Origin: CBDFMR01 sp965249765
GTDB lineage: Bacteria; Bacteroidota; Bacteroidia; Chitinophagales; Saprospiraceae
DNA length: 64,000 nucleotides
Reading direction: 5' to 3'
Assembly (NCBI GenBank): GCA_965249765.1
Contig: CBDFMR010000005.1
Coordinates: 1,240,001 to 1,304,000 of the forward strand
The first letter of the stretch is position 1. Every line of letters starts with the position of its first letter. Both the position numbers and the translations under genes were made by a program. The notes beneath the pieces were generated by a model. It was not told the origin of the DNA. It worked only from the letters and a program-made list of their open reading frames with translations, and did not search any database. This document shows positions 52,686 to 61,075 of the stretch, in pieces.

Positions 52686-53485
52686 ATGCTCTGAGTCCAT
52701 TACTATCCAATATTATGTTGGATCAACTAGATAAATACCTAGAAAAGGGAGGATGTAAATTTATCCGCTATGCTGATGATTTTAGTATATATACTAGTTC
52801 AAAAGCAGAAGCACGATCTATTGGGAACGTGGTTTATGTCTTCTTAAGAGATAAACTAAAGTTAGAAATCAATAGAGAGAAAAGCGGCATCAGACGTCCA
52901 TCAAATTTCAAAGTATTAGGTCACACATTCACATCAGTATATAAGAAGGGAAGTAAGGGCCAATACCAATTGATAGTAAGTAAGAGGAGTTGGAAGGTAT
53001 TCAAGAGAAAGCTCAAGCGAGTAACCAAGAAGACGCTAGGGTACAGTTTTAGCGAACGACTATCAGCGCTTAAATTAATTTATCAAGGATGGATTAATAA
53101 CTACCGATTAGCAAATATTTGTACAAAGCTAAAGAAGGTAGATGAGTGGCTGCGCAATCGATTGCGATACTGTATCTGGCATGATTGGAAAAAGCTTGAG
53201 CGAAAACGTAAGAATCTCATAAGACTAGGAGTGAAGAAAGGTACGGCCTATGCATGGAGCAGAACAAGAATGGGAGGATGGGCAGTAGCCCAAAGCCCCA
53301 TATTGGGTACTACTATAAAAGTATCACTACTCAAACGCAAAGGGTACATTTCTATGATCGACTACTACTCAAAATTCAAAGTCTCGATTTAATGAACCGC
53401 CGTATACGAGACCCGTATGTACGGTGGTGTGAGAGGTGCACCGTGAGTATCATAGCTCACGGCCACCTACTCGATTATGTGCTGC

Positions 53486-54199
53486 CTATTCTATTTCTCG
53501 TTCAATTATAGGTAATATTACTTCCCGCCATTTTTTATATCCTAAACCTGTCAAATGGATACCATCAAATGAGTATTCATTCTTTAATACCTGATTGTAT
53601 GAAAGTGTTGAGTTCAAGTCAAGATATTCGATTGCATTATCGGAACACATTTTTTTTATTTTTTCATTCGCTAATTTTACTGAGCGATTAAAATCTTTAT
53701 AATTTGGGTAATTTTCAGCGACATATAAAATTGAAAAATAAATTGGTTTTATATCCTTTTCTTGGAGTTTTCGTGCGATTTCATATAGATTTTTCGAGAT
53801 CGTTTCAGCATTTATCTCTCGTACGATATCATTCACTCCACCCATAATAAAACATAGTTTTGGTTTAACACTATATACATAATCCATACGAGCTAAAAAA
53901 CCTTCTGTAATATCGCTTCCAATTCCTCTATTTATGACATCTTCTCTATTTAATAGTTCATTCCAATCAGCACGATATGTTATAGAATTACCCAACATAA
54001 CAATCTGGCCTTTTTTTTTATAATACTCATACAACCCCAATTCTTGTTTATACTTCCAATTATTTAAATATAAAGGTTCTGAGATTTCTTGCGATTTGAA
54101 TTTATTGTAAATCCTTGAAGGATATCTTTCTATAATTGACAGTGAAATCAATATAACAATCAGTACGATATTTAAAATTAAAAGTCTATTTTTTGTCAT
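53486..54199 (-). CDS. SGNH/GDSL-type hydrolase
   Basis: 237 residues. N-terminal membrane anchor or signal (RLLILNIVLIVILISLSII). SGNH blocks: VMLGNSITYRADW (block I with Ser in GNS), GIGSDITEG, MGGVNDI (Asn, block III) and FDGIHLTGLGYKKW (Asp-x-x-His, block V). Hydrolyses ester bonds, likely acyl groups on lipids or glycans in the periplasm. AT-rich relative to neighbours; located between a group II intron and an IS91 element. Confidence 0.9.
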   Translation of the reverse strand: MTKNRLLILNIVLIVILISLSIIERYPSRIYNKFKSQEISEPLYLNNWKYKQELGLYEYYKKKGQIVMLGNSITYRADWNELLNREDVINRGIGSDITEGFLARMDYVYSVKPKLCFIMGGVNDIVREINAETISKNLYEIARKLQEKDIKPIYFSILYVAENYPNYKDFNRSVKLANEKIKKMCSDNAIEYLDLNSTLSYNQVLKNEYSFDGIHLTGLGYKKWREVILPIIEREIE

Positions 54200-54465
54200 T
54201 CTCTCGTCTCTTTATTTTGGTTGCACATAACACAAAAGGAATGTCATGCGGATTTACAATCCTCATACATTTCAGTTGAACCCTACTAAAGGGAAACGCG
54301 TTGAGTTAATTTTGCTTTAAGATATGAATTAGTGTGAAAATTGAGAACTACACCTTGCTGTTGTTCTTGTTTCACAATGATTTATTGGTGAGCTTCTGTA
54401 CATGTTGCTTTTTTCTCATTATTATCTACGGTAAAGACATAGGAGTATCCCTTGAGATTTGAGTA

Positions 54466-55743
54466 TTAGTATTCCAGCCTTGCAGATTTTCTATTCATGG
54501 GAGGACCTCTGTAAGAAGGAATGGTGATAAAATTGAATATCCACTTTACGTCGGCCCTCAATGCGGTTATCTCAAATTCATCGTGCTGACATTTCTCACA
54601 CCTATATCCCATCAGGCCATTGAGATAATTCAATATCTGGAATATCATCCTCACGGTATGGCCATTGCGCTTTAGAATATCAGGAATCTGATCTTTGATA
54701 CGCTTGTAAGTCACTGGTGCATGGATGCCATAGTATCTCGACTTCTGAAAATAGGGAGGAAGGACATGTGTCATAAATTGATGCATGGCTACCAATGGTC
54801 GTAATGACTTGACAGCAACTGGTGCCGCTTGACCCATTTTCTGGTTGCGATAATCTTTATACGTGATGAGAACAAGGTCGTTGTTCTTCTGCTGAGACGC
54901 GACATATTCCAATCGCGATTTCGAGATTGCTATGCGATTGACATAGCGTGCAAGATACCTTTCCAATACTTCGGTGTCTGATGTGGGGTACTCGTTCTTT
55001 ACATTCCATCGCTTATGTTTTATCGTCGCAATTAATTCATTCATGCCATCTACCTCTGCAAGGTCTCCCTTTGCCCGATGTCGTTCTAGCATTTTGAGAA
55101 AAGTCTCCCTGTACACTTTGCATATCTGTCTGTAGGAGGCCAGTTTCTTTTTGCGCTTTGGCCATTGCCAAGATCCCTTGTCATTTATTCCACCAAAGGT
55201 GATCAAACTATGCACATGGATGTGGTACTTCATGTCAGAGCCAAAGGTGTGGAGTACGGAAACCATGCCGGGCAGGCCACCCACATTTCGGGGATCGGCG
55301 GCTAAAATCTTTATGGTCTTCCATGCGGCTCGCATGGTGATGTTATAGATCAGCTGCTTATTCTGTCTAGCTAGTTTATTCAACTCATGGGGTATGGTAA
55401 ACACCGCATGCACATAAGGAACTGATAGAAATTTCTCAGCTAATTTCTCCTGCCATAGTTTTCGCTTTAGGTTTTGGCACAATGGACATTGGGAGTGACC
55501 ACAAGAAAGGTAGATATGTCTAGCATGGCCACAGTGCTTGCAAGTGACTCGCTTACCGCCTAGGGCTGGTGTTCGGCAAACTCTTATGGCTCTGATCAAC
55601 TTGATGTGATGGATGGGTGGCTTGTAGATGCGGATGTAATCCTCTCCGTAGCTCCTGAAGAGGTCCCAGATCGACTTATCCAGTTGATATCCTGATGGAT
55701 CTTGTCTAGCGGATGATTTACATGGGTTTGCCTTTCTACACAT
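54466..55743 (-). CDS. IS91-family transposase (Y2 HUH type)
   Basis: 425 residues. N-terminal zinc-binding region with CRTPALGG, CKHCGHARHIYLSCGHSQC and PLCQNLK. HUH nuclease motif in KYHIHVHSLITFGG; putative catalytic Tyr region YLARYVNRIAIS. A second zinc-like knuckle YRCEKCQHDEFE is near the C-terminus. IS91 enzymes act by rolling-circle transposition. The ATG lies inside the 3' end of the recombinase gene (148-bp overlap in another frame). Intact. Confidence 0.92.
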   Translation of the reverse strand: MCRKANPCKSSARQDPSGYQLDKSIWDLFRSYGEDYIRIYKPPIHHIKLIRAIRVCRTPALGGKRVTCKHCGHARHIYLSCGHSQCPLCQNLKRKLWQEKLAEKFLSVPYVHAVFTIPHELNKLARQNKQLIYNITMRAAWKTIKILAADPRNVGGLPGMVSVLHTFGSDMKYHIHVHSLITFGGINDKGSWQWPKRKKKLASYRQICKVYRETFLKMLERHRAKGDLAEVDGMNELIATIKHKRWNVKNEYPTSDTEVLERYLARYVNRIAISKSRLEYVASQQKNNDLVLITYKDYRNQKMGQAAPVAVKSLRPLVAMHQFMTHVLPPYFQKSRYYGIHAPVTYKRIKDQIPDILKRNGHTVRMIFQILNYLNGLMGYRCEKCQHDEFEITALRADVKWIFNFITIPSYRGPPMNRKSARLEY

Positions 55744-56540
55744 AGATGTATATATCGCTCGGTTGTCTTCAAATGTTTATGACCAAGCTGCTGCTTTAGA
55801 TATACCAAATCAGTACCAGATTCTAAATGATGGGTTGCATAGGCATGTCTTAGGGTATGAACGGAGGCTTGTTTGCTCAGCCTGGCATTCTTCTTTGCTT
55901 GGCGCATTGTCCATTGTCCAGAACTGCTACAATACCTCTGACCTTTCTTATGACCATTGAAAAGATAGTTGACGGGTTTGAGCTTCTGATAGTATTGTGT
56001 CAGGATATCTATGAGTCTGGCAGGTATGCGTATGTACCTGTCCTTGGAGCCCTTGCCTTTGCTCACCCTTATCTGTAGCCTATTCCTATCTATGTCAGAA
56101 AAGGTCACATTGGTGGCTTCACTAAGCCGAAGTCCCGTTGCATAAACAAAGCAGATAAAAATCTGATGCTTGTAGGTTGCTGCACTATTTATGAGTTTGA
56201 TGACATCCTGCAATGAAAGTGTCTGTGGTAAGGTTCTATCCTTACGAGGACGTGGTGTCTTGCGTAAAGACCATTCTGCCTCTAAGACTTCTCTGAAATA
56301 TTTTCGCAAGGAAGAGTAGTCGCAGTTAATTGTTGACCACGAACGGCCCTGCTTGATGCGATACAGAATATACTGCCTGGCTAGATCTTGTGATATTGGA
56401 TCTCTTGGAAATTTCCTTGTGGCAAATCTCAAAAATCCCTTTAGGGTTCTCAGATACATTTTTCGTGTCGCAGAACTGAAATTCTTCAACAAAAGATGTT
56501 CTTCAAAAGCTGTCAGTTGACTTGTGATTGTGGCTTGCAT
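55596..56540 (-). CDS. Tyrosine recombinase linked to IS91 transposase
   Basis: 314 residues. N-terminal SAM-like core-binding domain (FEEHLLLKNFSSATRKMYLRTL), then the catalytic domain with TGLRLSEA (Arg), KGKGSKDR (Lys), HTLRHAYATHHLE (His-x-x-Arg), LGHKHLKTTERYIH (His and Tyr nucleophile). The last 30 residues (SGTSSGATERITSAS) are low-complexity because this region also encodes the transposase start. Recombinase plus IS91 transposase in one operon is a known IS91 arrangement. No attachment site could be identified. Confidence 0.9.
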   Translation of the reverse strand: MQATITSQLTAFEEHLLLKNFSSATRKMYLRTLKGFLRFATRKFPRDPISQDLARQYILYRIKQGRSWSTINCDYSSLRKYFREVLEAEWSLRKTPRPRKDRTLPQTLSLQDVIKLINSAATYKHQIFICFVYATGLRLSEATNVTFSDIDRNRLQIRVSKGKGSKDRYIRIPARLIDILTQYYQKLKPVNYLFNGHKKGQRYCSSSGQWTMRQAKKNARLSKQASVHTLRHAYATHHLESGTDLVYLKQQLGHKHLKTTERYIHLCVERQTHVNHPLDKIHQDINWISRSGTSSGATERITSASTSHPSITSS

Positions 56541-57050
56541 AACTTATTGATTTTGGTTTATATAATCAAAACCAAATCTAAAGAACACTACACAAGAATG
56601 TTAGGAGCTTTTGTGATGTATTAGCTTAAATCTGAAAAGGGTTTGTTCAACGTCTCTCGATATGCATTGTCATGATTTTTGGTCAAAAATCTCGCCCATG
56701 CCATTTCATTCTCTTTTGTATACCCTGACCTAAAGGACAGGGTAAAATGTACTTGAAATCAGGTGACAACAATTATCATTTCTCTGAGAGACACGATTGT
56801 CGAGGGTTCTCTAACCTTGATGCCATACGGTCATCTCGACCTTAGAGACCGTCATCTCGAATTTATGAAGAGATACTCTATGTAATAATATACCTTTTTC
56901 TTGGTGCGTTAGCCCTAAAGGGAATCTACCCTACAATGAAATTGATATTGCTCATAAATGTGCAATATGGGTTACGCACCATTTGATCTACATGTAGAGG
57001 ACATGATAAGAAAAGATTTCAGGAGCAATAACGTGAGATAAGGTAAATAG
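56541..57050. other. Intergenic region rich in inverted repeats
   Basis: 510 bp without a gene. Notable: hairpin ACCCTG...CAGGGT (about 56731-56753), repeated GTCATCTCGA motifs near 56830-56863, and a structured inverted repeat at 56902-56981. It may hold an end of the IS91 element, which cannot be placed from sequence alone. Confidence 0.5.
56902..56981. repeat. REP-like branched hairpin
   Basis: Outer arms TGGTGCGT and ACGCACCA (56902-56909 with 56974-56981), extended by near-matching GCCC/GGG; inside, CCC-taaa-GGG and ATATTGC/GCAATAT (56945-56951 with 56962-56968). The outer arm resembles the GGTGCGTTA-type palindromes found as dispersed repeats in several bacteria. Confidence 0.45.
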
Positions 57051-57942
57051 TCAATGAGGTGATCCATCATATAGCTCTCCAGCAAGAATAGATACGTCCA
57101 ATACATTTTCAGATGTAGGCAATGGACAGGTGGCAAAATCTGTATATACACATGGCGGATTATAGGCCTTGTTAAAATCTATCGTCGTTTTACCGTCAAC
57201 TGGCCTGGGACAGTAAAGAAATCTACCACCACCATAAGTCTCATCTCCAGTTGTGCCATCAGCCATAATAATCCATAAGTCATCAGGCCCTCCATCGACA
57301 GCAGCTAGCGTATGGGATTTTCCACCCATTTCAAATTTCAACCTACCCTCAAGCTTGTATTCTTCCTTTTGCCCTAGGGCATTGTCTACAATCATGGCTT
57401 CTCCTTCATTAGGAGGAGTCAGGGTTGCCGCCACTTTCCACTTAATATCAACTGGGAAATGAGGAAGAGATGTCAGTGATAATCTTGTCTCAGAAAGTGT
57501 ATCTTTCAGCCTGATACCATACTTATCACCACGCTTGATGACGTACCATATAAGTCTCTGCCATTGAAACTTTGACAACTCCTTATCGGTATCAGTCGAT
57601 ACTTTTTCTTTGCTAAACTTCTTACCATTGACCTGGAGGTTATCACCAAGGTGGTTTTCTACTGAGATTGTGTCAATTTGTTTATGGAACGTGCACAAGA
57701 CATCTGGAGCTTGCTCAGGAAACACAACAGTATTTTCATTTGAAGACCCTACGACATTGTTTCCTTCTTGTAACCAGTAAAGACCGATGAGCGTCGTCCA
57801 ACCTTCTGGGGAAGTGAGCGAACTAAGCCTATCGCGACTTTTGTCGCCATGACTCAATCGAAGCCTTATAGTCATTATCACTATTGTTGTCGCATGAAAA
57901 GAAAGTGCTAACAATCATAAAAAGTACGATCTGTTTTACCAT
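57051..57942 (-). pseudogene. DUF1684 lipoprotein, frameshifted near its start
   Basis: From ATG 57942 the frame reads a lipoprotein signal (MVKQIVLFMIVSTFFSC, then DNNSDNDYKASIESWRQK) and hits TAG near 57829. The DUF1684 body continues in the next frame: RLSSLTSPEGWTTLIGLYWL, QRLIWYVIKRGDKYGIRLKD and NPPCVYTDFATCPLP. One extra base around 57832-57838 explains the break. The longest single frame (57051-57914) starts at an internal ATG without a proper signal. Role of DUF1684 unknown. May be an assembly indel. Confidence 0.75.
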
Positions 57943-58007
57943 TGAATCTAAAGTTTAAAGTCTTAAAATCTAGCATCTAAATATCTAACGCCTAATATCT
58001 ATTTCCC

Positions 58008-58015
58008 TACATTTG
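58008..58015 (+). promoter_or_regulatory. -7 element of the icd promoter
   Basis: TACATTTG matches the Bacteroidota -7 consensus TAnnTTTG, 33 bp before the icd start codon. No clear -33 TTTG at the expected distance. Confidence 0.4.
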
Positions 58016-58048
58016 TGCTCCAAGTAAAATAATAATAAAAACAACGTT

Positions 58049-59275
58049 ATGAGCGGTCAAAAGATAACACTATCCAGAAGAAAAAAACTTCAAATTCCGG
58101 ACAATCCCATCATTCCATTCATTGAAGGTGATGGTATAGGACCTGATATATGGGCATCAGCAGTTAAGGTATTTGATGCTGCCGTAGAGAAAGCATTTGA
58201 TGGTAAAAGAAAAATTTATTGGAAGGAAGTCTATGCAGGCGAAAAGGCCAATGCCAGAAACACAGGTGACTGGCTACCTGACGAAACAATAGAGACGATC
58301 CGCGAGCATCTTGTTGCAATTAAAGGCCCCCTAACTACTCCAGTAGGTGGAGGATTCCGGTCATTGAATGTGGCCATAAGACAAAAGCTAGATCTATATG
58401 CTTGTGTACGACCAGTCAAGTGGTATAGAGGAGTGCCCTCACCAGTAAAAAAACCTGGGCTAGTAGACATGACCATCTTTAGGGAAAATACTGAAGACAT
58501 ATATGCCGGTATCGAGTACTTGCATGGAACTCCTGAAAATGATAAGGTGAAAAACTTCCTTATCAACGAGATGGGAGTAACAGAGATTAGATTTCCCGAT
58601 ACGGCTTCGATTGGCGTCAAGCCGGTATCAGTCGAGGGAACAGAGAGAATCGTGAGAGCAGCCATCAAGGATGCAATCAATCGAAAACTCAAGTCAGTGA
58701 CTCTGGTACATAAAGGTAACATCATGAAATTTACGGAAGGTAAATTTAAAGAATGGGGCTATCAATTAGCTAAAAATGAGTTTGGTGCTCAAGATCTCGA
58801 CGGAGGTCCATGGCAGGTGATTGACAATAAGGGAAGAGAACTTATCATTAAGGATGTCATCGCTGATGCATTCTTGCAACAGATCCTGCTCCGTCCTGCT
58901 GAATATGACAATATAGCTACACTCAACTTGAATGGAGATTATATCTCAGATGCACTAGCAGCGATCGTAGGAGGTATAGGAATAGCACCTGGAGCCAATA
59001 TTAATTATGACACTGGAGTTGGAGTATTTGAAGCTACCCACGGTACTGCACCTAAGTATGCTGGTCTGGATAAAGTGAATCCCAGTTCAGTAATTTTATC
59101 AGGGGTCATGATGTTTGACTATATGGGTTGGAAGAAAGCAGGAAGGATTATTGAGAGAGGAATTAAGGGCGCCATTAAGTCCAAAAGAGTGACTTACGAT
59201 TTCGAAAGACAGATGAAAGGTGCTACGTTGATGAAGTGCTCAGAATTTGGACAGGAGATCATCAAGAATATGTAG
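58049..59275 (+). CDS. icd: NADP-dependent isocitrate dehydrogenase
   Basis: 408 residues, the E. coli Icd-type. EGDGIGPDIW at the start, the phosphorylatable or substrate Ser in FRSLNVAIRQKLDLYACVRP (shown in part), FRENTEDIYAGIE, the catalytic Lys in VHKGNIMKFTEG, the metal-site Asp region NGDYISDALAA and the cofactor region ATHGTAPKYAG. Converts isocitrate to 2-oxoglutarate with NADPH in the TCA cycle. Single-gene unit with its own -7 promoter element and terminator. Confidence 0.97.
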   Translation: MSGQKITLSRRKKLQIPDNPIIPFIEGDGIGPDIWASAVKVFDAAVEKAFDGKRKIYWKEVYAGEKANARNTGDWLPDETIETIREHLVAIKGPLTTPVGGGFRSLNVAIRQKLDLYACVRPVKWYRGVPSPVKKPGLVDMTIFRENTEDIYAGIEYLHGTPENDKVKNFLINEMGVTEIRFPDTASIGVKPVSVEGTERIVRAAIKDAINRKLKSVTLVHKGNIMKFTEGKFKEWGYQLAKNEFGAQDLDGGPWQVIDNKGRELIIKDVIADAFLQQILLRPAEYDNIATLNLNGDYISDALAAIVGGIGIAPGANINYDTGVGVFEATHGTAPKYAGLDKVNPSSVILSGVMMFDYMGWKKAGRIIERGIKGAIKSKRVTYDFERQMKGATLMKCSEFGQEIIKNM

Positions 59276-59286
59276 TAACAATACTT

Positions 59287-59308
59287 CCAAGGGGTAATGA
59301 CCCCTTGG
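59287..59308. terminator. Bidirectional terminator between icd and IscA-like gene
   Basis: Perfect 9-bp stem CCAAGGGGT/ACCCCTTGG with AATG loop between convergent genes. Confidence 0.75.
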
Positions 59309-59320
59309 ATCACAAAGATA

Positions 59321-59677
59321 CTACGCCGAGAACGAAGTCCCACATCCACAGCTATCAGTTGCGTTAGGATTATTGAAAGTAAAACCACGGTTTTCAAGCC
59401 CCTCATGCCAGTCAATTTCCATACCTAGAAGATAGATTCCATGTGTTTTCTCCATCAGGACTTTAATGCCGTTTACATCGTAGATTTCGTCCTTGTTATT
59501 CTGACTGTCAAAGCCCAATATATAGGAGAATCCGCTGCATCCACCTCCTTTGACTCCAACTCTTAGGCCAAAATCTTCGGGTACATCTTGTTCAGCACGA
59601 ATTCGATTGATTTGAGTAATGGCTCCTTCTGTAAGGATGATTGGCTTAACATTAGTATCTTTTTCTATTGTAGTCAT
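59321..59677 (-). CDS. A-type Fe-S cluster carrier (IscA/ErpA family)
   Basis: 118 residues. The three conserved Cys of A-type carriers: VKGGGCSGFSY (first) and DSCGCGTSF (last two). AITQINRIRAEQ at the start is also typical. Receives Fe-S clusters from scaffold proteins and passes them to apo-enzymes in the cytoplasm. Stands alone, with no other isc/suf genes in view. Confidence 0.93.
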   Translation of the reverse strand: MTTIEKDTNVKPIILTEGAITQINRIRAEQDVPEDFGLRVGVKGGGCSGFSYILGFDSQNNKDEIYDVNGIKVLMEKTHGIYLLGMEIDWHEGLENRGFTFNNPNATDSCGCGTSFSA

Positions 59678-59792
59678 ACAGTTATATTCTTATGTAAAAT
59701 TAATAAATCTATATCTTAAAGTTATCTTTTAATATCATCCCAATAACATAACTTCGCCAAAAGAAGTTTAAGAAATAATAGTGATAATCTTT

Positions 59793-60314
59793 ATGGAAGT
59801 TTTTTACGAAGTACTTAAATACACTATTCCGGCTCTTATAGTTTTCATGACGGTATATTTCTTGATAAGAAATTATACTGATAGCCAGCTCAAGATGAAA
59901 ACCATGGAAATGAGAAAGAAAAACTCCGACCAAACTCTTCCACTCAAGATGCAGGCTTATGAACGGTTGGCAGTTTTCTGTGATCGTATTTCTATTCCCA
60001 ATCTTATTGCAAGGCTGCGAACGAACAATATGACAACCTCAGAGTTGAGAAATACTATGATGATTGTCGTAAAACAAGAATTTGATCACAATGTGGCACA
60101 GCAAATCTATATCTCTGACAAGTTGTGGGAAATCATATCTCTAGCCAAAGATCAGACCCTATCACTGATATCGGAATCTTTCAATGATATCTCTGAGGGA
60201 TCCAATGCTTCTGTTTTCGCTGATAAGATACTTGACCTAAGTGGTCGACTAAAGCTGGTTCCAAGTGAACATGCAAAAGCAGCTATCCACCAAGAGGTAG
60301 CAATATTATTATGA
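59793..60314 (+). CDS. Conserved Bacteroidota membrane-anchored protein
   Basis: 173 residues from ATG 59793 (frame open from 59781). One N-terminal TM helix (LKYTIPALIVFMTVYFLI), a charged coiled-coil-like stretch, then LPLKMQAYERLAVFCDRI and QEFDHNVAQQIYISDKLWEII, features of a conserved hypothetical family in this phylum. Its last four bases overlap the start of the next gene (ATGA), so it is translated with the 5'-nucleotidase pair. Role unknown. Confidence 0.7.
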   Translation: MEVFYEVLKYTIPALIVFMTVYFLIRNYTDSQLKMKTMEMRKKNSDQTLPLKMQAYERLAVFCDRISIPNLIARLRTNNMTTSELRNTMMIVVKQEFDHNVAQQIYISDKLWEIISLAKDQTLSLISESFNDISEGSNASVFADKILDLSGRLKLVPSEHAKAAIHQEVAILL

Positions 60315-61072
60315 GTGTGAAAGATTTTCGAGTATTAGGATCAATAGTATCAGTATCTCTGATCATTCTTGTCTCTGCTTGCAGTAAAAAGACATATGTT
60401 GCTGATGTAAGTACGTCTTATTATAGATTTGATCATAAAGAAAATAATGCGGACGCTGCCATTGAGGAATTGATAAGACCATATAAAGAGGAACTGGGAG
60501 CTCAGATGAGTGAAGTACTTGCTACCGTAGAAGTAAATCTCAAGAAAGGTAGAATCAATTCCACGATGGGGAATTGGGTTGCAGACTTACTCAAGGAAGA
60601 GGCTGAGAGGTTAAGTGAATTGGATGTAAATTTTGCTATACAGAATTATGGAGGTCTTAGGATGTCTAACATTCCTAAAGGAGAGGTCACCAAAGGTCAG
60701 ATATTTGAACTCATGCCCTTTAATAATGAGCTGGTGATAGTGAAGATAAATGGAGGTGATGTCATGAAGTTAGCTGATAAAATTGCGGAGAATGGTGGTT
60801 GGCCTGTAAGTCATGGCTTGATGATGAGTATGAACGAAGGGAAAGCAGAGAACGTATTCATTTCCGGTAATCCAGTGGATATCAGTATGGATTATCGAGT
60901 TGCGATGCCTGATTATATTGCCAATGGAGGTGATAAATGCAGCTTTCTGATTGGACTGGAGAAGATTGTGCTCAAGTTTAAAATAAGGGATCTAATAATT
61001 GATAACCTAAGAAGGCTTTCATTAAAAGGAAAGTCGATTGTCGTCTCTCGAGACAAGCGCATCAACTTGTAA
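60311..61072 (+). CDS. 5'-nucleotidase C-terminal domain lipoprotein
   Basis: 253 residues. Lipoprotein signal (IILVSACSKK). The body is only the substrate-binding C-terminal domain of UshA-type nucleotidases: NFAIQNYGGLRMSNIPKGEV, GQIFELMPFNNELVIVKING and AMPDYIANGGDKCSF. The catalytic metal domain is missing here and is encoded by the next gene, three bases downstream. The two products probably work as one enzyme in the periplasm. Confidence 0.88.
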   Translation: MSVKDFRVLGSIVSVSLIILVSACSKKTYVADVSTSYYRFDHKENNADAAIEELIRPYKEELGAQMSEVLATVEVNLKKGRINSTMGNWVADLLKEEAERLSELDVNFAIQNYGGLRMSNIPKGEVTKGQIFELMPFNNELVIVKINGGDVMKLADKIAENGGWPVSHGLMMSMNEGKAENVFISGNPVDISMDYRVAMPDYIANGGDKCSFLIGLEKIVLKFKIRDLIIDNLRRLSLKGKSIVVSRDKRINL

Positions 61073-61075
61073 AGA

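Larger units (their letters stand above)
51900..53392 (+). pseudogene. Group II intron reverse transcriptase/maturase, interrupted
   Basis: Segments in order: GLEGQKKNELIAKILQDN, then YRQVVSNKGSCGVDGMSVEE, PKPNDERK / RLLGIPTVVDWW, YGFRPKKNMQQAV, DIVDIDLSKFFDEV, KRRKGLPQ / LSPLLSNIML, KFIRYADDFSIY (catalytic YADD) and the maturase X and GIIM zones to KGYISMIDYYSKF. Three palindromic elements interrupt it (first two breaks and before YRQVV). In addition a TGA replaces the expected Trp in IRK-W-LRAP (about 52554-52556). One insert (52203-52265) keeps the frame; the third does not. Full-length RT cannot be made by normal translation. Confidence 0.82.
51449..53474 (+). mobile_element. Group II intron, full length with decayed RT
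   Basis: 5' end GTGTGCCTGG at about 51449, structured domains I-IV to about 51880, a reverse transcriptase/maturase frame, domain V at about 53395-53429 (CGC triad, stem ACCGCCGTA/TACGGTGGT) and domain VI ending CTACTCGAT at about 53474. It starts a few bases after a perfect stem-loop and ends 12 bp from the stop of the hydrolase on the opposite strand. The domain V differs clearly from the remnant at 49.2 kb, so the two are separate lineages. Confidence 0.85.

Noticed and set aside
51900..53392. Alternative genetic code (TGA = Trp) in the intron RT
   Set aside because: Trp positions elsewhere in the same gene use TGG, and all host genes use TGA as stop; a nonsense mutation is simpler.
56902..56981. 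tRNA-like fold because of a 7-bp closing stem
   Set aside because: No T-arm GGTTCRANYCC, no anticodon arm of proper size and no plausible D-arm; better explained as a REP-like hairpin.
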